This document shows positions 5,634 through 7,226 of a stretch of DNA of 7,226 bases, piece after piece. The notes below the pieces were generated by a model that saw only the letters and a list, made by a program, of their open reading frames with translations, had not been told where the DNA came from and did no database searches. The stretch is from Euryarchaeota archaeon UBA257. Lineage in GTDB: Archaea; Thermoplasmatota; Poseidoniia; Poseidoniales; Thalassarchaeaceae. The position numbers and the translations under genes were made by a program. The first letter of the stretch is position 1; every line of letters begins with the position of its first letter. Location: the NCBI GenBank assembly GCA_002498985.1, contig DAJO01000010.1:1-7226 (forward strand), in the 5' to 3' direction.

Positions 5634-6180
5634 GTGTCAAACTCTCCAGATAATTCCGTCCAGCATCTGTGAGAACCACATACCTATTTTTCTTTGGCAT
5701 ACCTGTAGGATATTCTAAGAAAGGCTCCTGTTTTTTACCAGTAACGCCACCTTCTAACATTCGATTGATATAGAGTGAAAGATTCCATTTTTCGACATCT
5801 TCTTTGTCCCATTTTCCCGATTGAGAAACTAAATTTTTCAATTCTCTTGGCGGTGTATTTGTTTCCTTTTCAACAAATCTTAGATAATGAATCGCTGCAA
5901 GAATGACGTCTCCTGTTTTCTCAATATCGCATGAATCTAATACTCTTCTGAAAGCAGAACCTCTTTCAGGAATTCCACTTTGAACCGCTCTTTGAGCCGC
6001 AATTTGTACAGCAGAATCTCTTGCATTTTTTATCGCTAACAGTTTTCCTTCCCAAGAAACCTCATCCTTAATTTTTAACCAATCTTCTTGAACTTCTTTA
6101 GCCGTTCCTGTTAAATCAATAATATCGCTTCCAACCTTGATATAAATGCGACCAATTCCAGAGTTTCCACTTTGACTCAT
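5626..6180 (-). CDS. Probable winged-helix protein of unknown role, 184 aa
   Basis: I do not recognise a named family. The first part is a strand pair (RIYIKVGSDIIDLTG, 11-25) followed by Trp-containing helices (about 27-65). The second half looks like a winged-helix domain: helices at about 89-103 (GDVILAAIHYLRF), 110-120 (PRELKNLVSQ) and 127-142 (EDVEKWNLSLYINRML), then a beta-hairpin wing ending in NRYVVLTDAGRNYLESL (165-181). The LTxxGxxYL ending is typical of winged-helix proteins. A DNA-binding or protein-scaffold role is inferred from this shape only. ATG 6178-6180 is the first start in frame. It is the first gene of a minus-strand pair and overlaps the pentapeptide gene by 8 bp, so the two are very probably one operon and may work together. 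Confidence 0.75.
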   Translation of the reverse strand: MSQSGNSGIGRIYIKVGSDIIDLTGTAKEVQEDWLKIKDEVSWEGKLLAIKNARDSAVQIAAQRAVQSGIPERGSAFRRVLDSCDIEKTGDVILAAIHYLRFVEKETNTPPRELKNLVSQSGKWDKEDVEKWNLSLYINRMLEGGVTGKKQEPFLEYPTGMPKKNRYVVLTDAGRNYLESLTRV

Positions 6181-6216
6181 ATACCATCGGAAAGAGTCAA
6201 TTTAGTTAAATCCTAG

Positions 6217-6224
6217 TATATTTT
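6217..6224 (-). promoter_or_regulatory. TATA-like promoter element of the winged-helix/pentapeptide operon
   Basis: On the minus strand this reads AAAATATA, a good match to archaeal TATA boxes, and is centred about 40 bases before the ATG at 6180. Transcription would start near 6194, giving a leader of roughly 14 bases. No strong ribosome-binding site is present in that leader. Confidence 0.45.
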
Positions 6225-6228
6225 TTTA

Positions 6229-6245
6229 ACAAAAAGTGATTTTGT
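6229..6245. repeat. Inverted repeat ACAAAA-AGTGA-TTTTGT between divergent promoters
   Basis: A perfect 6-bp inverted repeat with a 5-base spacer sits between the minus-strand TATA-like element (6217-6224) and the plus-strand one (about 6256-6262). This is where a dimeric regulator could control both directions. The arms are low-complexity, so chance is a real alternative. Confidence 0.35.
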
Positions 6246-6253
6246 AAGTGTGA

Positions 6254-6262
6254 GATTTAAGA
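6254..6262 (+). promoter_or_regulatory. TATA-like element of the second PAC2 gene, leaderless spacing
   Basis: ATTTAAGAT is centred about 27 bases before the ATG at 6285, exactly the distance expected for an archaeal TATA box driving a leaderless or near-leaderless transcript. A GAGGT at 6278-6282 resembles a Shine-Dalgarno core but ends only 2 bases before the ATG, too close for normal use. Confidence 0.5.
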
Positions 6263-6284
6263 TACTTTACTAATTGCGAGGTAC

Positions 6285-7055
6285 ATGGAAGATGATAGCA
6301 GTACAGGATTTCCTTTGGTTCTACACGCCGAAGCGGACCCCAGTCGTCTCGGAGGAACTGCAATATGTGGTTTCTCAACTGTAGGATCAGTAGGGGTAAT
6401 TGCGACTTCACACTTGATTTCATCTCTAAAATTAGATGTTATGGGTACAGTGCTACATCCGCAATTTCCAGCGATTGCTTTGATACATGATTCGGTACCA
6501 AAACATCCAGTAAGAGTATATCAGGGAGAGGGGGTGGGAGTATTCACTTCTGAAATACAATTTCCGAATGAAAAAGATATTTATTTTGCAGAGACTGTAT
6601 TACAGTGGTTCACCAAAGGTGGTTTTGATAGATTAATTGTGATAGATGGAGTAATTAGTAATGAACTTGGAATAAAAGAAGAAGGTGAGTTATGGGGCGT
6701 TTCTTCCAATCAAGTTGGTAGAGAACAACTCGATAACGCAGGAATACGTAGAATACAACAGGGAATAGTTTCAGGGATTGCAGGGTATCTAATTGCAGAA
6801 GGGGAACGTCGTGGCCTTTCTGTAACTGCCTTGTTGGCTGAATGTAACCCTATGTATCCTGACGCCAGAGCAGCTCTTATTGCCGTTGAAGGTGTAAGTG
6901 AATTATTAGATAGAGAAATTCCGATTCAGGATTTATTGGACGATGCTAGGAAAATTGAGGAGCGAGTTAGAGAAGCATTCAATCGTGCTCAGAAAACTGC
7001 TTTACCTGCACCAAGTGATGAAGACGATGATGACGAAGTACAGATGGTATTCTAA
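6285..7055 (+). CDS. PAC2 family protein (second paralog) with acidic C-terminal tail
   Basis: A 256-aa PAC2-family protein, paralogous to the gene at 50-856. Aligned blocks include GTVLHPQFPAIALIHDS (54-70), RVYQGEGVGVFTSEIQFP (77-94), QQGIVSGIAGYLIAEGERRGLSVTALLAE (158-186), PDARAALIAVEGVSELL (192-208) and ARKIEERVREAF (221-232). Family members assist assembly of the archaeal 20S proteasome core. This copy differs at the end: a run of acidic residues (SDEDDDDE, 244-251) leads to VQMVF, so it has no Tyr at the penultimate position and no HbYX tail. Two PAC2 paralogs with distinct tails recall archaeal PbaA/PbaB and eukaryotic Pba1/Pba2. Whether these two form a heteromer is inference. ATG 6285 begins just before the conserved region. 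The stop abuts that of the convergent NifU-like gene. Confidence 0.88.
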   Translation: MEDDSSTGFPLVLHAEADPSRLGGTAICGFSTVGSVGVIATSHLISSLKLDVMGTVLHPQFPAIALIHDSVPKHPVRVYQGEGVGVFTSEIQFPNEKDIYFAETVLQWFTKGGFDRLIVIDGVISNELGIKEEGELWGVSSNQVGREQLDNAGIRRIQQGIVSGIAGYLIAEGERRGLSVTALLAECNPMYPDARAALIAVEGVSELLDREIPIQDLLDDARKIEERVREAFNRAQKTALPAPSDEDDDDEVQMVF

Positions 7056-7226
7056 TCAGTAGAACGGATTAGTTCCAGCCGCATGATCAGTAGTGTCGAT
7101 AATTTCAGAAATACCTGGGACGTTATCTGTAATCATCACTTCAACGCCTTGTTTCAATGTCACGTCTACCATTCCGCATCCTTGACAGCCTCCTCCAAAA
7201 GCAATGTATGCCTTACCATCATCGAC
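7056..7226 (-). CDS. NifU/NfuA-type Fe-S cluster scaffold domain, C-terminal part
   Basis: The last 56 residues of a minus-strand gene whose start lies beyond the window. The visible part, AYIAFGGGCQGCGMVDVTLKQGVE (6-29 of this fragment), contains the CxxC motif (Cys14, Cys17) of the NifU C-terminal/NfuA domain that binds a transferable 4Fe-4S cluster between two subunits. The ending, with VPGISEIIDTTDHAAGTNPFY, matches the bacterial NfuA C-terminus style of a D/E-H plus Gly then Tyr ending. Such proteins deliver Fe-S clusters to client enzymes in the cytoplasm. Whether an additional N-terminal (degenerate A-type carrier) domain exists, as in NfuA, cannot be seen. The stop TGA (7056-7058) abuts the stop of the PAC2 gene. 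Confidence 0.93.
   Translation of the reverse strand, partial: VDDGKAYIAFGGGCQGCGMVDVTLKQGVEVMITDNVPGISEIIDTTDHAAGTNPFY

Overview
This AT-rich, tightly packed window looks like a euryarchaeal chromosome segment. A marine Group II/III lineage (Poseidoniales, Thermoplasmatota) is the best guess, but this is inference without any database comparison. The archaeal signs are two PAC2-family proteasome-assembly-chaperone paralogs, a PKD-domain lipoprotein, a tRNA-Arg with the A20/C35/G73 identity set, TATA-like boxes near start codons in place of strong Shine-Dalgarno sites, and several GTG starts. No phage, transposon, CRISPR array or integrase was seen, and the genes read as housekeeping or accessory chromosomal genes.

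Layout from left to right: (1) the last residues of a probable + strand gene (ends 49) meet, stop to stop, a minus-strand PAC2 protein (50-856) that ends in Met-Tyr-Gly, a candidate HbYX proteasome-docking tail. (2) Divergent from it is a + strand RecB/Cas4-type PD-(D/E)XK nuclease with four Fe-S-type cysteines (936-2093). It overlaps by 4 bp, tail to tail, with a minus-strand DEDDh exonuclease that carries an ExoX-type C-terminal module (2090-2902). (3) Divergent from that is a two-PKD lipoprotein (3029-4195), followed by an unrecognised 117-aa protein (4248-4601), tRNA-Arg(GCG) (4659-4735) and a hotdog-fold acyl-CoA thioesterase (4824-5237). (4) The thioesterase abuts, stop to stop, a minus-strand pair with an 8-bp overlap: a probable winged-helix protein (5626-6180) and a pentapeptide-repeat protein (5238-5633). 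(5) Divergent from these is a second PAC2 paralog (6285-7055), which abuts, stop to stop, the C-terminal end of a NifU/NfuA-type Fe-S scaffold (7056-7226, cut by the window edge).

Functionally the window mixes proteasome assembly (two PAC2 paralogs with different C-terminal tails), DNA repair nucleases (a tail-to-tail nuclease pair), Fe-S cluster supply (the NfuA-like protein, with the PD-(D/E)XK protein as a possible client), surface or lipid functions, and a small coupled regulator/pentapeptide operon. The most striking structural pattern is that every convergent gene junction here is stop-codon to stop-codon with 0 bp between genes or a 4-bp overlap, so no private 3' untranslated region or terminator is possible. 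No gene-free stretch exceeds about 130 bases.
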